Assembly: GCA_002386525.1 (NCBI GenBank)
Contig: DGIS01000020.1
Coordinates: forward strand, 1 to 64,000
From: Sphingobacterium sp. UBA4616
Lineage (GTDB): Bacteria > Bacteroidota > Bacteroidia > Sphingobacteriales > Sphingobacteriaceae
DNA length: 64,000 nt
Reading direction: 5' to 3'
Positions 9,958 to 20,297 of this stretch are shown here, in pieces; the first letter of the stretch is position 1; every line of letters begins with the position of its first letter. The notes below the pieces were generated by a model. The model did not search any database. It saw only the letters and a program-made list of their open reading frames with translations, and had not been told where the DNA came from. The position numbers were made by a program, and so were the translations under genes.

Positions 9958-10038
9958 GTGTTTGGGCAAAGGGATTGCCGTTGAACAAAATTCGAAACGG
10001 TCAGCAGGCTTTAAGCTAAGATGACAAAAGAATCTTAA

Positions 10039-10078
10039 AAGTGCAGTATATTTGTGGATATACTGCACTTATTTTTTT
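10039..10078 (+). terminator. intrinsic terminator of the his operon
   Basis: A perfect 12-bp stem (10039-10050 with 10059-10070) has an 8-nt loop and is followed by ATTTTTTT. This is a textbook rho-independent terminator in the sense of the his genes. Confidence 0.9.
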
Positions 10079-10211
10079 ACCGTTTACAATGTACGTTGAT
10101 GTGTTGACCTTTACTGCATAAGATTTGATCAGTGATAAATTGAACCAAATTGATCAAAAAGCATGTTAAAATGCACGATACGTATAAATAAGAAGTTTTA
10201 GCGAAATAACT

Positions 10212-11114
10212 ATGGATATTACATTGAGATCGACGTTACCAGGACATCAGAACCCTATTTTCTGTGTTGAGAAAGGTTATGATGCAAATACTTTTTTTAC
10301 AGGTGGTAACGATAAAGGCGTTGTTGAATGGGACGTGGAGAGTAATGCGTTTAAACGCATTCTATGTGCGGTTAGTTCATCCGTTTATGCGCTCCGGTTG
10401 ATACAGGGTACCCCGATTTTAGCCATCGCTTTGCGTGAGGGTAAACTGCTTTTTGTAAACGTGCAAGAGCAAAAACTTGTCGCCAGTACACAATTAAGTA
10501 CCAAGGCTATTTTTGCATTGGCGCATATGCCTTGGAAAAATGAACTTCTGGCGGCAGGTGAAGAAGGGACGTTGTATGTGATTGATCTGTCAATTTATAA
10601 AAGTATTTACGAAAAGCGTATATCACCTACGACAATTCGGGCGATTGCAGTTGACGAAGCACTTGGGCAGATCGCATTGGGCGATAAGGATGGAAAAGTG
10701 TATACCTTAGACTGCACTGACTTTCAGCCTATCGCCGATGTACAGTTGCATAGCATGCCTGCTACCTCGCTGGCATTTGTCAATAATAAACTATTAAGCG
10801 GTGGACGGGATGCGCAATTGGTGATTTCAGACCCAAACCAATTGACAAGTAATTTTTCATTTGTACCTCATCTTTTTACCGTATACGGCATATATCCCCA
10901 TCCTAAAGCGCCGATTTTTGCAACTGTCAGTCGGGATAAATCGTTAAAATTCTGGTCGGCTGACGACTTTGCATTATTGAAAAATATGAGCCGCGAGAAA
11001 ATGCAGGATGGTCATCATTTATCTGTAAATGCGGGAGTATGGTCCGAAGATGGAAAATATTTCTTTAGTGTGAGCGATGACAAACTCGTTAAAGTCTGGG
11101 AATGTCATTTATAA
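10212..11114 (+). CDS. WD40-repeat beta-propeller protein
   Basis: A 300-aa cytosolic protein (no signal peptide) made of WD40 repeats. Recognisable blade ends are GGNDKGVVEWDVES, GDKDGKVYTLD, SRDKSLKFWSADD and SDDKLVKVWECHL at the C-terminus. The last blade probably closes with the N-terminal GHQNPIFCVE strand. WD40 propellers are scaffolds, so no reaction can be assigned. It stands alone behind the his terminator and converges with the msrC-like gene. Confidence 0.8.
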   Translation: MDITLRSTLPGHQNPIFCVEKGYDANTFFTGGNDKGVVEWDVESNAFKRILCAVSSSVYALRLIQGTPILAIALREGKLLFVNVQEQKLVASTQLSTKAIFALAHMPWKNELLAAGEEGTLYVIDLSIYKSIYEKRISPTTIRAIAVDEALGQIALGDKDGKVYTLDCTDFQPIADVQLHSMPATSLAFVNNKLLSGGRDAQLVISDPNQLTSNFSFVPHLFTVYGIYPHPKAPIFATVSRDKSLKFWSADDFALLKNMSREKMQDGHHLSVNAGVWSEDGKYFFSVSDDKLVKVWECHL

Positions 11115-11192
11115 AGGAGTTGCCCTATTTTGAACTCCCATCTGACACTTACGCCATGTATACGCTGTCGCAAAGATCTTTTACTCGCTGCC

Positions 11193-11657
11193 TTAAAGTT
11201 GTAGGATCTGCGTGAGATATTTCTCATCGATTTCATCAAAACTATTTAGTTCACTGCTGTCAACGTCCAGTACACCGATAATTTCTCCCCTTTTAAAAAT
11301 GGGTAGCACTATTTCCGATCGTGAGAGCGAGCTACAGGCAATGTGTCCCGGAAATTGTTCCACATCAGGAACAATTAATGTTTTTTCTTGTGCCCAAGCT
11401 CCGCCACATACACCACGCCCTTTTTTGATACGCGTGCATGCAACAGGCCCCTGAAAAGGTCCTAATACAAGTTCATCTCCATCTACAAGATAGAAACCAA
11501 CCCAAAAAAAATTGAACTGTTCCTTCAACGCAGCGGCTATGTTAGCCAGATTGGCGATTTGATTGGATTCGCCAGTCAATAATCCTTCAATCTGAGGAAG
11601 TAAATTTTGATATTGTTCTTCTTTGCTACCTTTAGCTATTTGTAAATCCTCTGCCAT
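11193..11657 (-). CDS. msrC: free methionine-(R)-sulfoxide reductase
   Basis: A 154-aa single GAF domain of the fRMsr family, which reduces free L-methionine-R-sulfoxide. The three conserved cysteines are present at C74 (VACTR), C84 (GVCGG) and C108 (HIACS). Their 10- and 24-residue spacings equal those of E. coli C84, C94 and C118. WVGFYLV, GPFQG and LDVDS pocket motifs are visible. It is the cytosolic defence against oxidised methionine. It is about 200 bp downstream of ruvA on the same strand. Confidence 0.92.
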   Translation of the reverse strand: MAEDLQIAKGSKEEQYQNLLPQIEGLLTGESNQIANLANIAAALKEQFNFFWVGFYLVDGDELVLGPFQGPVACTRIKKGRGVCGGAWAQEKTLIVPDVEQFPGHIACSSLSRSEIVLPIFKRGEIIGVLDVDSSELNSFDEIDEKYLTQILQL

Positions 11658-11856
11658 AAAATTGATAAAAAAAATAACGGCGCGTTCAACTTAAAATGCT
11701 GAATATGGTCAGCTTTTTAAGTAAGCCTAAATCCTGTGATATGCAACCCATACCATGCAAAAGCAGTAATATGCTGTTCAAAGTTAAAAAGAATATGAAC
11801 AATTTTGCATAAGCAAATGTTATTATTTCTTATCCTTGAATGCAAAATTCCATCGG

Positions 11857-12438
11857 TTAAAGTCGTTTCAGTGCTAATTTGATCATATCCTCTACAGAAA
11901 GATTGCTTTCTGTTTTTAGAATGGTATTTAATACTTTCTCTGCTGCGGCTTTGTTGAACCCGAGCATAACAAGTGCGGATAGCGCTTCGTCTGGTATCGA
12001 TTGGGACTGAATAGATGTTGCCAAAGCTTCGAATCCCTGCTTCTTTAATTTATCCTGAAGTTCCAAGATAAGACGTTGTGCTGTTTTAGGACCAATTCCC
12101 TTAATCTTTTGAATCAGTGCAACCTGCCCATTAACAATGGCAGACTGGATCTCATCTGGTGTGTTTGACGAGAGTATCATACGGCCTGTATTTGGACCAA
12201 TCCCAGAAACAGAGATCAAATTTTCAAATAGTTTTTTCTCACCTTCAGTTGCAAAGCCATACAGTGTATGAGAATCTTCCCGAACTTGAAGTGAAATGAA
12301 TAATTTGCAGTTTTCCTGATCTTTGATTTGAGAAAAGGTATAAAGAGAGATGTGGACATAGTAGCCAATCCCACTCACATCGATAACAACGTGAGTGGGG
12401 GCTTTATATGTTAATTTTCCGTTGAAATATTCGTACAT
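11857..12438 (-). CDS. ruvA: Holliday junction DNA helicase subunit RuvA
   Basis: RuvA tetramers bind Holliday junctions and load the RuvB motor. This 193-aa protein has the OB-fold domain (about 1-62, starting MYEYFNGKL), two helix-hairpin-helix motifs (VSGIGPNTGRMIL and IKGIGPKTAQRLI) and the small C-terminal RuvB-binding domain (about 145-193). It follows maeB on the minus strand with a 32-bp gap, so the two may be cotranscribed. Confidence 0.96.
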   Translation of the reverse strand: MYEYFNGKLTYKAPTHVVIDVSGIGYYVHISLYTFSQIKDQENCKLFISLQVREDSHTLYGFATEGEKKLFENLISVSGIGPNTGRMILSSNTPDEIQSAIVNGQVALIQKIKGIGPKTAQRLILELQDKLKKQGFEALATSIQSQSIPDEALSALVMLGFNKAAAEKVLNTILKTESNLSVEDMIKLALKRL

Positions 12439-12470
12439 AGTATACGAATATAGGAAGATTTTAAGCTATT

Positions 12471-14753
12471 CTATAAATTTTTAAGATGTGTCTGTACGTC
12501 TACGACGGCAATGGTGACCATATTGACGATTTCGCGTACAGAGCTATCCAATTGCAATACGTGGATTGGTTTGTTCATACCCAAAAGAATCGGGCCTACA
12601 GCTTCCGCTTCACCAACTTCTTGCAATAATTTATACGCAATATTGCCTGATTCTAGATTAGGGAACACAAGTGTATTAGCTGATTTGCCATTTAAATAGC
12701 TGAAAGGGAAGTTTGCTGTCAACATTTCGCTATTTAACGCGAAGTTTGCTTGTAAATCACCCTCAGCAATGATATCAGGATATTGATCGTGTAAAATCTG
12801 TGCTGCAGCTCTGACTTTTGTAGGCGTTTTTCCTTCACTTGAACCAAAGTTAGAATACGACAATAAAGCGATACGTGGCTGGATATTCATGCGCTTTACG
12901 GCTTTATCCAGAAGCAAGGTGATGTCGGCCAATTCTTGTGCAGTTGGATCTTCGTTCACCGTTGTATCTCCCATAAAAATCGGACCTTTTTTGGTTAACA
13001 TCATATACATACCTGCGACGCGACTTCCTGGTTTAGCACCAATCACATGCAATGCCGGACGAATCGTATTCGCATAATTTTTGGTCATCCCAGAAATTAA
13101 TGTATCAGCTTCGCCAAATTCCACTAAAGAGGCTCCAAAATAGTTGCGGTCATACATCAACTTACGGGCGTCGTATTTGGATATACCACGACGTTGTCTT
13201 TTGATGTACAGATGCTCAATGAATTTCTGAGAACGCTCTGTTTCACCATCTACTTCAGCAACGGGATCGATGATTTCAAGACCATCCAATTCAAAAGCGT
13301 ATTCTTTAATTAGGCGTTCGATTTTATCTTTTCGGCCTAAAAGAATAGGGACCGCAATGCCCTCTTCTTTGACAATCTGTGCCGCGCGCAGTGTTTTGTA
13401 ATTGTCTGCTTCCGCAAAAACAACACGCTTCGGATCCCTTTTTGCTGCCATGGTCAGGTTACGCATGATGGCGTCGTCCTTACCCAGGCGTTTACGTAGC
13501 GCATCGCTGTATTGATCCCAATCTTCTATTACTGTCTTTGCTACACCTGATGCGATAGCGGCTTTTGCAACAGCCATAGAAACTTCTGTGATCAAACGTG
13601 GATCTGTAGGTTTTGGAATAATATATTCTTCCGAGAATTTTAAGTTATTGGTGTTATAAGCCTGATTAACTTCTTCTGGAACAGGTTGTTTCGCCAAGTC
13701 AGCAATCGCACGTACTGCCGCAATTTTCATTTCTTCATTGATGGAAGTTGCACGTACGTCTAACGCGCCACGGAAGATATATGGGAAACCCAATACGTTA
13801 TTCACTTGATTTGGATAATCAGAACGACCAGTACCCATGATGATATCGTTACGTGTCGCCATGGCCAAATCGTAAGCAATTTCAGGATTTGGATTTGCCA
13901 TTGCCAATACAATCGGATTGGGAGCCATTGATAACAACATGTCAGCCGACATAACATCCGCTGCAGATAAGCCGATAAATACATCCGAATCTTTTACTGC
14001 ATCTGCTAAGGTGCGTATATCACGATCGGTCGCATACTGTGCCTTCATACCATCCAGATTTTCCCTATCCTTACGGATAACACCTTTGCTATCCAGCATG
14101 ACGATATTTTCCTTGCTTGCACCAACCGAGATATACATTGCTGTACATGACATCGCTGCAGCCCCGGCACCATTGACAACAATTTTAACTTTAGAAATAT
14201 CTTTACCGATAATTTCACAAGCGTTGATCAATGCTGCACCTGAGATGATTGCCGTACCATGTTGGTCATCGTGCATCACAGGGATATTCATTTCCTCTTT
14301 TAGGCGACGTTCGATTTCAAAACATTCCGGTGCTTTAATATCTTCCAGGTTAATACCTCCGAAGGTCGGTTCTAAAGCTTTAACGATATTGACGAATTCA
14401 TCCACATTTTTGGTGTCCACTTCGATGTCAAATACATCAATGTCAGCAAAAATTTTGAATAATAAACCTTTACCTTCCATGACTGGTTTACCAGCTTGGG
14501 CACCGATATCGCCTAAACCCAATACTGCTGTACCATTACTGATAACGGCAACAAGGTTTCCTTTTGCGGTATATTTATAAGCATCTTCTTTGTTCTCAGC
14601 AATAGCCAAACATGGCTCCGCTACACCAGGAGAATATGCTAACGATAAGTCTCTTTGCGAATTTGTTGGTTTGGTCGGAACAACAGCTATTTTACCAGGT
14701 CTACCCATAGAGTGGTAATTTAATGCTGCCTGTTTACGATTAGTGTTACTCAT
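12471..14753 (-). CDS. maeB: NADP-dependent malic enzyme, MaeB hybrid type
   Basis: A 760-aa malic enzyme that decarboxylates malate to pyruvate. The N-terminal catalytic region (about 1-430) shows AYSPGVAEPCLAI, VMHDDQHGTAI and the dinucleotide loop NGAGAAAMS. The C-terminal third (about 435-760) is a phosphotransacetylase-like domain with VFAEADNYKTLRAAQI, as in E. coli MaeB, where it is regulatory. The ATG at 14753 gives the conserved short N-terminus. Downstream is ruvA; upstream, a 93-bp gap separates it from dacB. Confidence 0.95.
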   Translation of the reverse strand: MSNTNRKQAALNYHSMGRPGKIAVVPTKPTNSQRDLSLAYSPGVAEPCLAIAENKEDAYKYTAKGNLVAVISNGTAVLGLGDIGAQAGKPVMEGKGLLFKIFADIDVFDIEVDTKNVDEFVNIVKALEPTFGGINLEDIKAPECFEIERRLKEEMNIPVMHDDQHGTAIISGAALINACEIIGKDISKVKIVVNGAGAAAMSCTAMYISVGASKENIVMLDSKGVIRKDRENLDGMKAQYATDRDIRTLADAVKDSDVFIGLSAADVMSADMLLSMAPNPIVLAMANPNPEIAYDLAMATRNDIIMGTGRSDYPNQVNNVLGFPYIFRGALDVRATSINEEMKIAAVRAIADLAKQPVPEEVNQAYNTNNLKFSEEYIIPKPTDPRLITEVSMAVAKAAIASGVAKTVIEDWDQYSDALRKRLGKDDAIMRNLTMAAKRDPKRVVFAEADNYKTLRAAQIVKEEGIAVPILLGRKDKIERLIKEYAFELDGLEIIDPVAEVDGETERSQKFIEHLYIKRQRRGISKYDARKLMYDRNYFGASLVEFGEADTLISGMTKNYANTIRPALHVIGAKPGSRVAGMYMMLTKKGPIFMGDTTVNEDPTAQELADITLLLDKAVKRMNIQPRIALLSYSNFGSSEGKTPTKVRAAAQILHDQYPDIIAEGDLQANFALNSEMLTANFPFSYLNGKSANTLVFPNLESGNIAYKLLQEVGEAEAVGPILLGMNKPIHVLQLDSSVREIVNMVTIAVVDVQTHLKNL

Positions 14754-14846
14754 TACGATTTTATTAATTTAAGGCTACAAATCTATCATTCTTTTTGATA
14801 ATTGGAAATTTTTACCAATATCTTATTATTATTAGACAATAATATG

Positions 14847-16271
14847 TTACTTCAGGACATCCAGTAATTTAAACATCTGCTGCCGCATACCAGAAGCTGG
14901 TCCCGAATAGTTGTTGACCAGCAACGTATAAGTAAACGACTGTCCTGACTTATTGGTATTCACACCTGTATAACCAAGAACGCCGCCAATTGTTCCGCTT
15001 TTCATCTTCATATTGTTATAGGTGGGAAGACTTTCATAAAAAGCAGGATACCAACTTTGCTTTTGGGCATACTGCATGATCTTATTCATGGCTGATGTAG
15101 TCACTCGATTTTGAGGCGATAGGCCCGAACCATCCATGTTATTGAGTTCGCCCGATTTGATGCCTAATTTTGCATTCCAATATTTCTGTATATAATACGC
15201 CCCATCATCAGTCCCGGTTTTACCCGCTGTTGTATACGCGATTGCCTTTAATAAGGCTTCTCCGTAGAGGTTGATGCTTTTTTGATTAAACCAATAGACA
15301 ATTTTGTCTAAAGTCGGGGAGAGGTGAATATCTAACGTCTGCTTCTTAGAGACATCTACTGAATCCATCTTTCTACCTGTAGCGGGAGGCTCAAGAGCCA
15401 CAATACCACTATTGGTTAGGATGTCGTTCAATTGATAAGCGAGATCATAAGCCGGATCTGGCGATGATAGCTCAATTGTTTTTTTGAGATCTTGTCCATA
15501 AGAGCCACGTACAAAAATTTTGGTTGAATATGGCGCCGAATAAGCATAAACATTGTCGCCACTGCCTGTTTTACCCGTAGTTGTTTCATTGATAATTTCC
15601 AGGTAGGGAACATGAGTGGTATAGCTCAGGATCTCCGCTTTGGCGCCAACCTTATTGCTTGGACTGAAATTTACGCCAAAGGCGTTCTCACACCAATTGA
15701 GTGACGAAATTCCCGCACCGTAATAGTTCCCCATATCGGTCCAGATCCACCCGCCCGGAAGCTGGTTACCATTAAAAAGCCTGTCATCGGCGATGATGGC
15801 ACCATGAATACTTTTGATACCGGCATTTTGGATTGCTGCAAGCCACTTGTTCAGTATCGTTTTTGCTTGAGTCTCTGGATAGCGGGCGCTGCCAAGGGTG
15901 GGGTCACCCGTGCCTGTTACAATAATATTTCCGTTTAACACACCGTTTTCGTCAATCTCACCGGTATAATACAAGGTGGTTTTGAACTGATAATTTTTGC
16001 CCAGGAAATCTAGCGCTGTTGCCGAAGTGATTACTTTCATGGTGGAGGCGGTCGCCAGGCCGATATTTTCATTTGCTGCGAATACCGTTTGTCCTGTTTT
16101 TCCATCGAATACGATCAATGAGCTCAAACCATTCCTGAGGCTTTCCTGATTTTGAAACTGTGTAAAAGCATCCTGGATTTTACTGCGAAGATCCTGTGCA
16201 AATAGTGGAGTGGTAACGGTCGTTAACGCGTAAGTGGAAAAAGCTATAGTACTTAGCACAAATTGGTTCAT
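14847..16271 (-). CDS. dacB: D-Ala-D-Ala carboxypeptidase/endopeptidase, PBP4 type
   Basis: A 474-aa periplasmic peptidoglycan hydrolase of the S13 (PBP4) family. It begins with a signal peptide ending near LFAQ (about 26). The penicillin-binding triad is present: STMK (S76, K79), SLN near 190-195 and KSG near 420-425 in KMKSGTIGG. The large insert between SxxK and SxN is typical of PBP4. It is divergent from pepP across a 237-bp gap. Confidence 0.93.
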   Translation of the reverse strand: MNQFVLSTIAFSTYALTTVTTPLFAQDLRSKIQDAFTQFQNQESLRNGLSSLIVFDGKTGQTVFAANENIGLATASTMKVITSATALDFLGKNYQFKTTLYYTGEIDENGVLNGNIIVTGTGDPTLGSARYPETQAKTILNKWLAAIQNAGIKSIHGAIIADDRLFNGNQLPGGWIWTDMGNYYGAGISSLNWCENAFGVNFSPSNKVGAKAEILSYTTHVPYLEIINETTTGKTGSGDNVYAYSAPYSTKIFVRGSYGQDLKKTIELSSPDPAYDLAYQLNDILTNSGIVALEPPATGRKMDSVDVSKKQTLDIHLSPTLDKIVYWFNQKSINLYGEALLKAIAYTTAGKTGTDDGAYYIQKYWNAKLGIKSGELNNMDGSGLSPQNRVTTSAMNKIMQYAQKQSWYPAFYESLPTYNNMKMKSGTIGGVLGYTGVNTNKSGQSFTYTLLVNNYSGPASGMRQQMFKLLDVLK

Positions 16272-16508
16272 ATATCCTATTTTTTTATTGTCCTATGGTA
16301 TATCCTCATATCCTGAATTAGATTCGACCAAACACGGTTATCTACATTCGTGCTGGCAATCATGGATATTTCGTCGGATTTATCATGATGACTTGAACGC
16401 TGCCTATTTTTAGGGGAAAACGTTCGCTGTATTCGTTTGTTTTATTTGGCTTAAAGTTAGGCATTCGCCCCTAAAAAATCCTAACTTGCATAAAATTGTA
16501 TAAACGAC

Positions 16509-18284
16509 ATGAAGCATATCGAAAAATTAGCTGCTATTCGTGAGGCGATGAAGGTTCAAGGAATCGATGGCTATATTATCCCGTCATCAGACCCTCATAT
16601 TAGTGAATATTTACCAGAACGTTACAAATGTATAGCGTGGGCATCGGGGTTTACAGGATCCGCAGGCACTTTGGCTATCACGCAAGATTTTGCTGGTCTA
16701 TGGACAGATTCGCGCTACTTTGTTCAGGCGGCAGAGCAGTTGGCAGGAACAGGTTTTGAACTGGTGAAATTGAAAGCACAGGGCGCCGCGGAGTACGCTG
16801 ATTGGTTGGGAGAGCAGCTGGGTGCTGGCGCTAAAGTTGCTTTTGACGGCAATCTCGCTTCTTTATTGGTGGCCCAATCTGTTCAGCATACTTTGGAGCC
16901 TTTGGAGATTACAGTAGATGGTCATGTTGATCTGCTGTCCTCCTTATGGGAAGGACGTCCAGCGCTGCCCCAAGCGAAAGCTTATCTATTGAATGAAGAT
17001 ACGACAGGACAATCTACCGTTTCTAAAATTGAAGCTGTGCGTACCGAAATGAAAAAGAATAGGACGGCGGCGCATCTGATTTCATCTTTGGATGACCTAG
17101 CCTGGTTATTAAACATCCGTGGTCAGGATGTGCCCTGTAACCCTGTTGTTTTGGGCTTTGTACTGATCACAACCGAAGATACTACACTTTATATCGAACC
17201 ATCGAAGCTAAGTGCTCAGGCGACGGAGCAACTGAAAGGTTATGGAGTGCGTGTGGCGCCCTATGAAGATGTCTTTAAAGCGATTTCAGCATTGGATGTG
17301 GCATCAATTCTTATTGATCCCAAACGTACCTGTTTTGCCGTTTTCGACAGCGTACCTAAACAGGTTAAAATTGTAGAGAAAACAAACCCTTCGACGAGTT
17401 TAAAAGCTATTAAGAATACAGTTGAAATTGAAAATAATCGCCATACTTTTGTAAAAGACGGCGTAGCGTTGACGCGTTTCTTTAAGTGGCTGGAAGAAAA
17501 TGTTTCTTCCGGTGAACTTTCCGAATTATCTATCGCAGATAAATTGCGCGAGTTGCGCGAAAGTCAAGAGGGCTTTGTTGACGTCTCTTTTACCACAATT
17601 GCAGGATATTTGGACCATGGTGCGCTACCGCACTATTCGGCGAATGAAAAATCAAACTATATCTTACAGCCTAAGGGTTTGCTATTGGTGGATTCTGGAG
17701 GTCAATATCAAACGGGCACAACAGATATTACACGGGTAGTAACCCTGGGTGCTGCGACCCAAGAGGAGAAAGAAGATTATACATTGGTGCTCAAAGGAAC
17801 GATAGAAGGCTCTCAGGCCATTTTTCCGACTGGAACGCGCGGCTATCAGATCGATGCAATTACCCGTCGTCCATTGTGGGAAACGTTACGCAACTATGGG
17901 CATGGTACCGGACATGGGGTAGGCTTTTTTCTGAATGTGCATGAAGGGCCTCAGGTGTTTAACCCGGCGGCAATCGATGTTGCGGTTGAACCTGGCATGA
18001 TTACTTCAATAGAGCCTGGATTGTACCGTGTAGGCAAACATGGGATCCGTATTGAAAACTTAGTATTGACCCGTAAAGCAGGTTCTTCTGAATTTGGCGA
18101 CTTTCTGGACTTTGAGACATTAACGATATGTTATATCGCAACTGATTTGATCGAGAAGTCCCTATTGGATAAGAAACATATTGCCTGGTTGAATAATTAT
18201 AATCAATGGGTTTTTGATCAGTTATCGACGCATCTTAATGCGGAGGAAAAGAACTGGTTGGCAGATAAGTGCCAAGCAATTTAA
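16509..18284 (+). CDS. pepP: Xaa-Pro aminopeptidase (aminopeptidase P, long form)
   Basis: A 591-aa cytosolic metallopeptidase removing N-terminal residues before proline. Two creatinase-N domains (about 1-300) precede an M24 pita-bread domain. Metal ligands are visible: D in LLVDSGG (about 395), D in TTDITR (about 406), H in GHGTGHGVGF (about 467), E in SIEPG (about 503) and E in RIENL (about 517). The length matches the three-domain form like eukaryotic XPNPEP1, not the shorter E. coli PepP. No signal peptide. Confidence 0.93.
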   Translation: MKHIEKLAAIREAMKVQGIDGYIIPSSDPHISEYLPERYKCIAWASGFTGSAGTLAITQDFAGLWTDSRYFVQAAEQLAGTGFELVKLKAQGAAEYADWLGEQLGAGAKVAFDGNLASLLVAQSVQHTLEPLEITVDGHVDLLSSLWEGRPALPQAKAYLLNEDTTGQSTVSKIEAVRTEMKKNRTAAHLISSLDDLAWLLNIRGQDVPCNPVVLGFVLITTEDTTLYIEPSKLSAQATEQLKGYGVRVAPYEDVFKAISALDVASILIDPKRTCFAVFDSVPKQVKIVEKTNPSTSLKAIKNTVEIENNRHTFVKDGVALTRFFKWLEENVSSGELSELSIADKLRELRESQEGFVDVSFTTIAGYLDHGALPHYSANEKSNYILQPKGLLLVDSGGQYQTGTTDITRVVTLGAATQEEKEDYTLVLKGTIEGSQAIFPTGTRGYQIDAITRRPLWETLRNYGHGTGHGVGFFLNVHEGPQVFNPAAIDVAVEPGMITSIEPGLYRVGKHGIRIENLVLTRKAGSSEFGDFLDFETLTICYIATDLIEKSLLDKKHIAWLNNYNQWVFDQLSTHLNAEEKNWLADKCQAI

Positions 18285-18387
18285 TCTCCATAAACTGAAG
18301 ATTAAAGCGCAATAGCTTTCAAAGTCGCTGTTCTAAGCAGGCGATCTGGAGCAAGTCGACCATTCACATTGATCCAATATAAAAATG

Positions 18388-18418
18388 AAACCCCTCGGTA
18401 TAAACACCGAGGGGTTTT
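18388..18418. terminator. bidirectional terminator between pepP and the phosphatase gene
   Basis: A GC-rich perfect 12-bp stem (18388-18399 with 18406-18417) has a 6-nt loop, A-rich on the left and T-rich on the right. It lies between convergent genes and can end transcription from both sides. Confidence 0.9.
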
Positions 18419-18443
18419 GCGTTGTCTGAAGGCTTACAATCGA

Positions 18444-20297
18444 TTATTTCAACCGATACGCTTGAATAATCTTTTTAAAAACTGCTGTATTGTTGTAGAT
18501 GCCAATAAAGTTTTGTGCACCTGGGCCATAAGCAAAGACAGGTACCATAATATTGGTATGGTCATCGCTGCTGAAATTGCCTCTGACAGTTCCTTTTTTA
18601 TAATTGGCATCCAATAATGATAGCCCACCCGTCTCGTGATCTGCAGTGACAATGACAAGCGTCTCACCATCTTGGTCTGCAAATTTAAGAGCTTCTCCCA
18701 CAAGCCTATCAAAGTCATGCTGCTCGGTAACAACATAGGGAAGATCATTAGCATGAGCGCCATAATCAATTTGTGCGCCTTCTGCCATGATAAAAAAGCC
18801 ATTGTTATTTTTAGACAAAAGCTCAATCGTTTTTGAGAGCGAAGTTTTTAACATTTCTCCCCGTCCGTCGAGCACTCTTCTTGTCGCAGATTCAGCTAGC
18901 AGTACCAGCTGTTTGCCCGATGTCGCTTTTTCAAAGTCATCTAAATTTTGCTGAAGCTGATAACCTTTTTCAGTCAGTTGCTGCATTAATGTATTATCCT
19001 TGTTTTTTACAAAGCTTTCGCGACGCGAACCCACTAAAATATCCACATGACTATTTTTGAAATCTGCTGCAATTTCCTCCGACATAGTCCGGTCGATCTG
19101 GTGCGCATAAAATGCCGCAGGAGTGGCATCTGTAATATCTCCGGCACTGATGATGCCGCTTTTGATCCCATGCTGAGCGAGTGTATCTGGAATCGAACTG
19201 ATCGGTTTGCCATTGGCGTCCACACCGATGTACCTATTATTTGTTTTGTGTCCGGTAGCCAAGGCTGTCCCTCCTGCAGCAGAGTCGGTAAAATCCGAAT
19301 TAGAAGCTTCTGTGCGCGAAAGACCGATATACTTCATATTGATGATATTAGATTGGCCAAAATTGGCACTTAAACCTGCCTGTATTTGGGCCAAACCCAT
19401 CCCATCACCGATGAGTAAAATAACATTCTTGACCTTGCTCGTTGCACCATCATTTTTATAGGTTGGCTGATAGGGAGCGTAGGCCTTTGGATTTGCGTAT
19501 TCGACTTTGGCATTGTTCAGATAGAAATTCTTGAGTGCCGTAGGGTGGTCTGTATTGATCCAGTCAACCCCCATGTGGCCAAGCTCCTTCCAGCTGTTGG
19601 GACTGTCTTTTGTCGCCCAGAAGCGAAAAGGTTTTCCCAATTTATGCGCTTTGTCTATCACAGATCTCATTTTTTCAAGGTCGGGTGGCGTAGGTGTTCC
19701 TTTACCATTCCAGACAGAATACTGCTTAATATCCTGACTGATCATCCCGATATGTTTGAGCTGTGCCGGCGTATAGTCTTTTTCTGGCCGACCATCAAAA
19801 TAGATCATCGATGGATAATTTTCAAACTTTTCGGGCGGTGGGATTTCACCGCTGACGACAATTTTAATGGCGGAAGGATTTTTCTGCTGATCGAATATAG
19901 ATTCGTTGCCTTTCAAATCGGCCAATAATTTAGCCAATACCTGTTCGTAGTTTTCCTTAATATCGATTACCAGCTGTAATGTTTGTTCAGGCTTAGCATA
20001 GGGCCTATTGCCATTTTCCTTGAAGAAAGTAACCAAGGGATCGATGTAAAGTTTTTTTAACGTCTTCCCTGCTTTGATTTCGCTGCTTTCATGGGCAACG
20101 TAAAGCTCTCCGTCGCGATAGAAGACGTCTGCTTCTATTGATCCCATTCCTGCATAGTAAGCCTCTAATAGTGGGATTTGCTGTTTGTAATCATTATGAC
20201 TATGTCCTGCATTGGCAGTCAGTTTCTGCTGAGCAGAAACCGACTGAATGCTTAGGCCGGCAAATAGCAGCCACATGAATTTAGTGTTTTTTACCAT
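18444..20297 (-). CDS. GDPD-like / alkaline phosphatase fusion, secreted
   Basis: A 617-aa exported protein with a signal peptide cut near SVSAQQ. Residues about 25-265 resemble a glycerophosphodiester phosphodiesterase-type domain (HSHNDY, GSIEADVFYRDGELYVAHE, late WINTDHP). Residues about 290-617 are an alkaline phosphatase: LLIGDGMG metal site (about 298), the DSAAGGTA serine loop (about 338), EGAQIDYGAHAND, ADHETGG (about 552) and DDHTN. The order suggests a phosphodiester is cut and its monoester then dephosphorylated. The ATG overlaps the susD stop (ATGGTAA), the last position of a sigma/FecR/SusC/SusD operon. The N-terminal domain may be inactive as some catalytic histidines are unclear. 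Confidence 0.85.
   Translation of the reverse strand: MVKNTKFMWLLFAGLSIQSVSAQQKLTANAGHSHNDYKQQIPLLEAYYAGMGSIEADVFYRDGELYVAHESSEIKAGKTLKKLYIDPLVTFFKENGNRPYAKPEQTLQLVIDIKENYEQVLAKLLADLKGNESIFDQQKNPSAIKIVVSGEIPPPEKFENYPSMIYFDGRPEKDYTPAQLKHIGMISQDIKQYSVWNGKGTPTPPDLEKMRSVIDKAHKLGKPFRFWATKDSPNSWKELGHMGVDWINTDHPTALKNFYLNNAKVEYANPKAYAPYQPTYKNDGATSKVKNVILLIGDGMGLAQIQAGLSANFGQSNIINMKYIGLSRTEASNSDFTDSAAGGTALATGHKTNNRYIGVDANGKPISSIPDTLAQHGIKSGIISAGDITDATPAAFYAHQIDRTMSEEIAADFKNSHVDILVGSRRESFVKNKDNTLMQQLTEKGYQLQQNLDDFEKATSGKQLVLLAESATRRVLDGRGEMLKTSLSKTIELLSKNNNGFFIMAEGAQIDYGAHANDLPYVVTEQHDFDRLVGEALKFADQDGETLVIVTADHETGGLSLLDANYKKGTVRGNFSSDDHTNIMVPVFAYGPGAQNFIGIYNNTAVFKKIIQAYRLK

Noticed and set aside
13918..14580. 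220-codon antisense frame inside maeB
   Set aside because: Shadow frame opposite a conserved malic enzyme domain.
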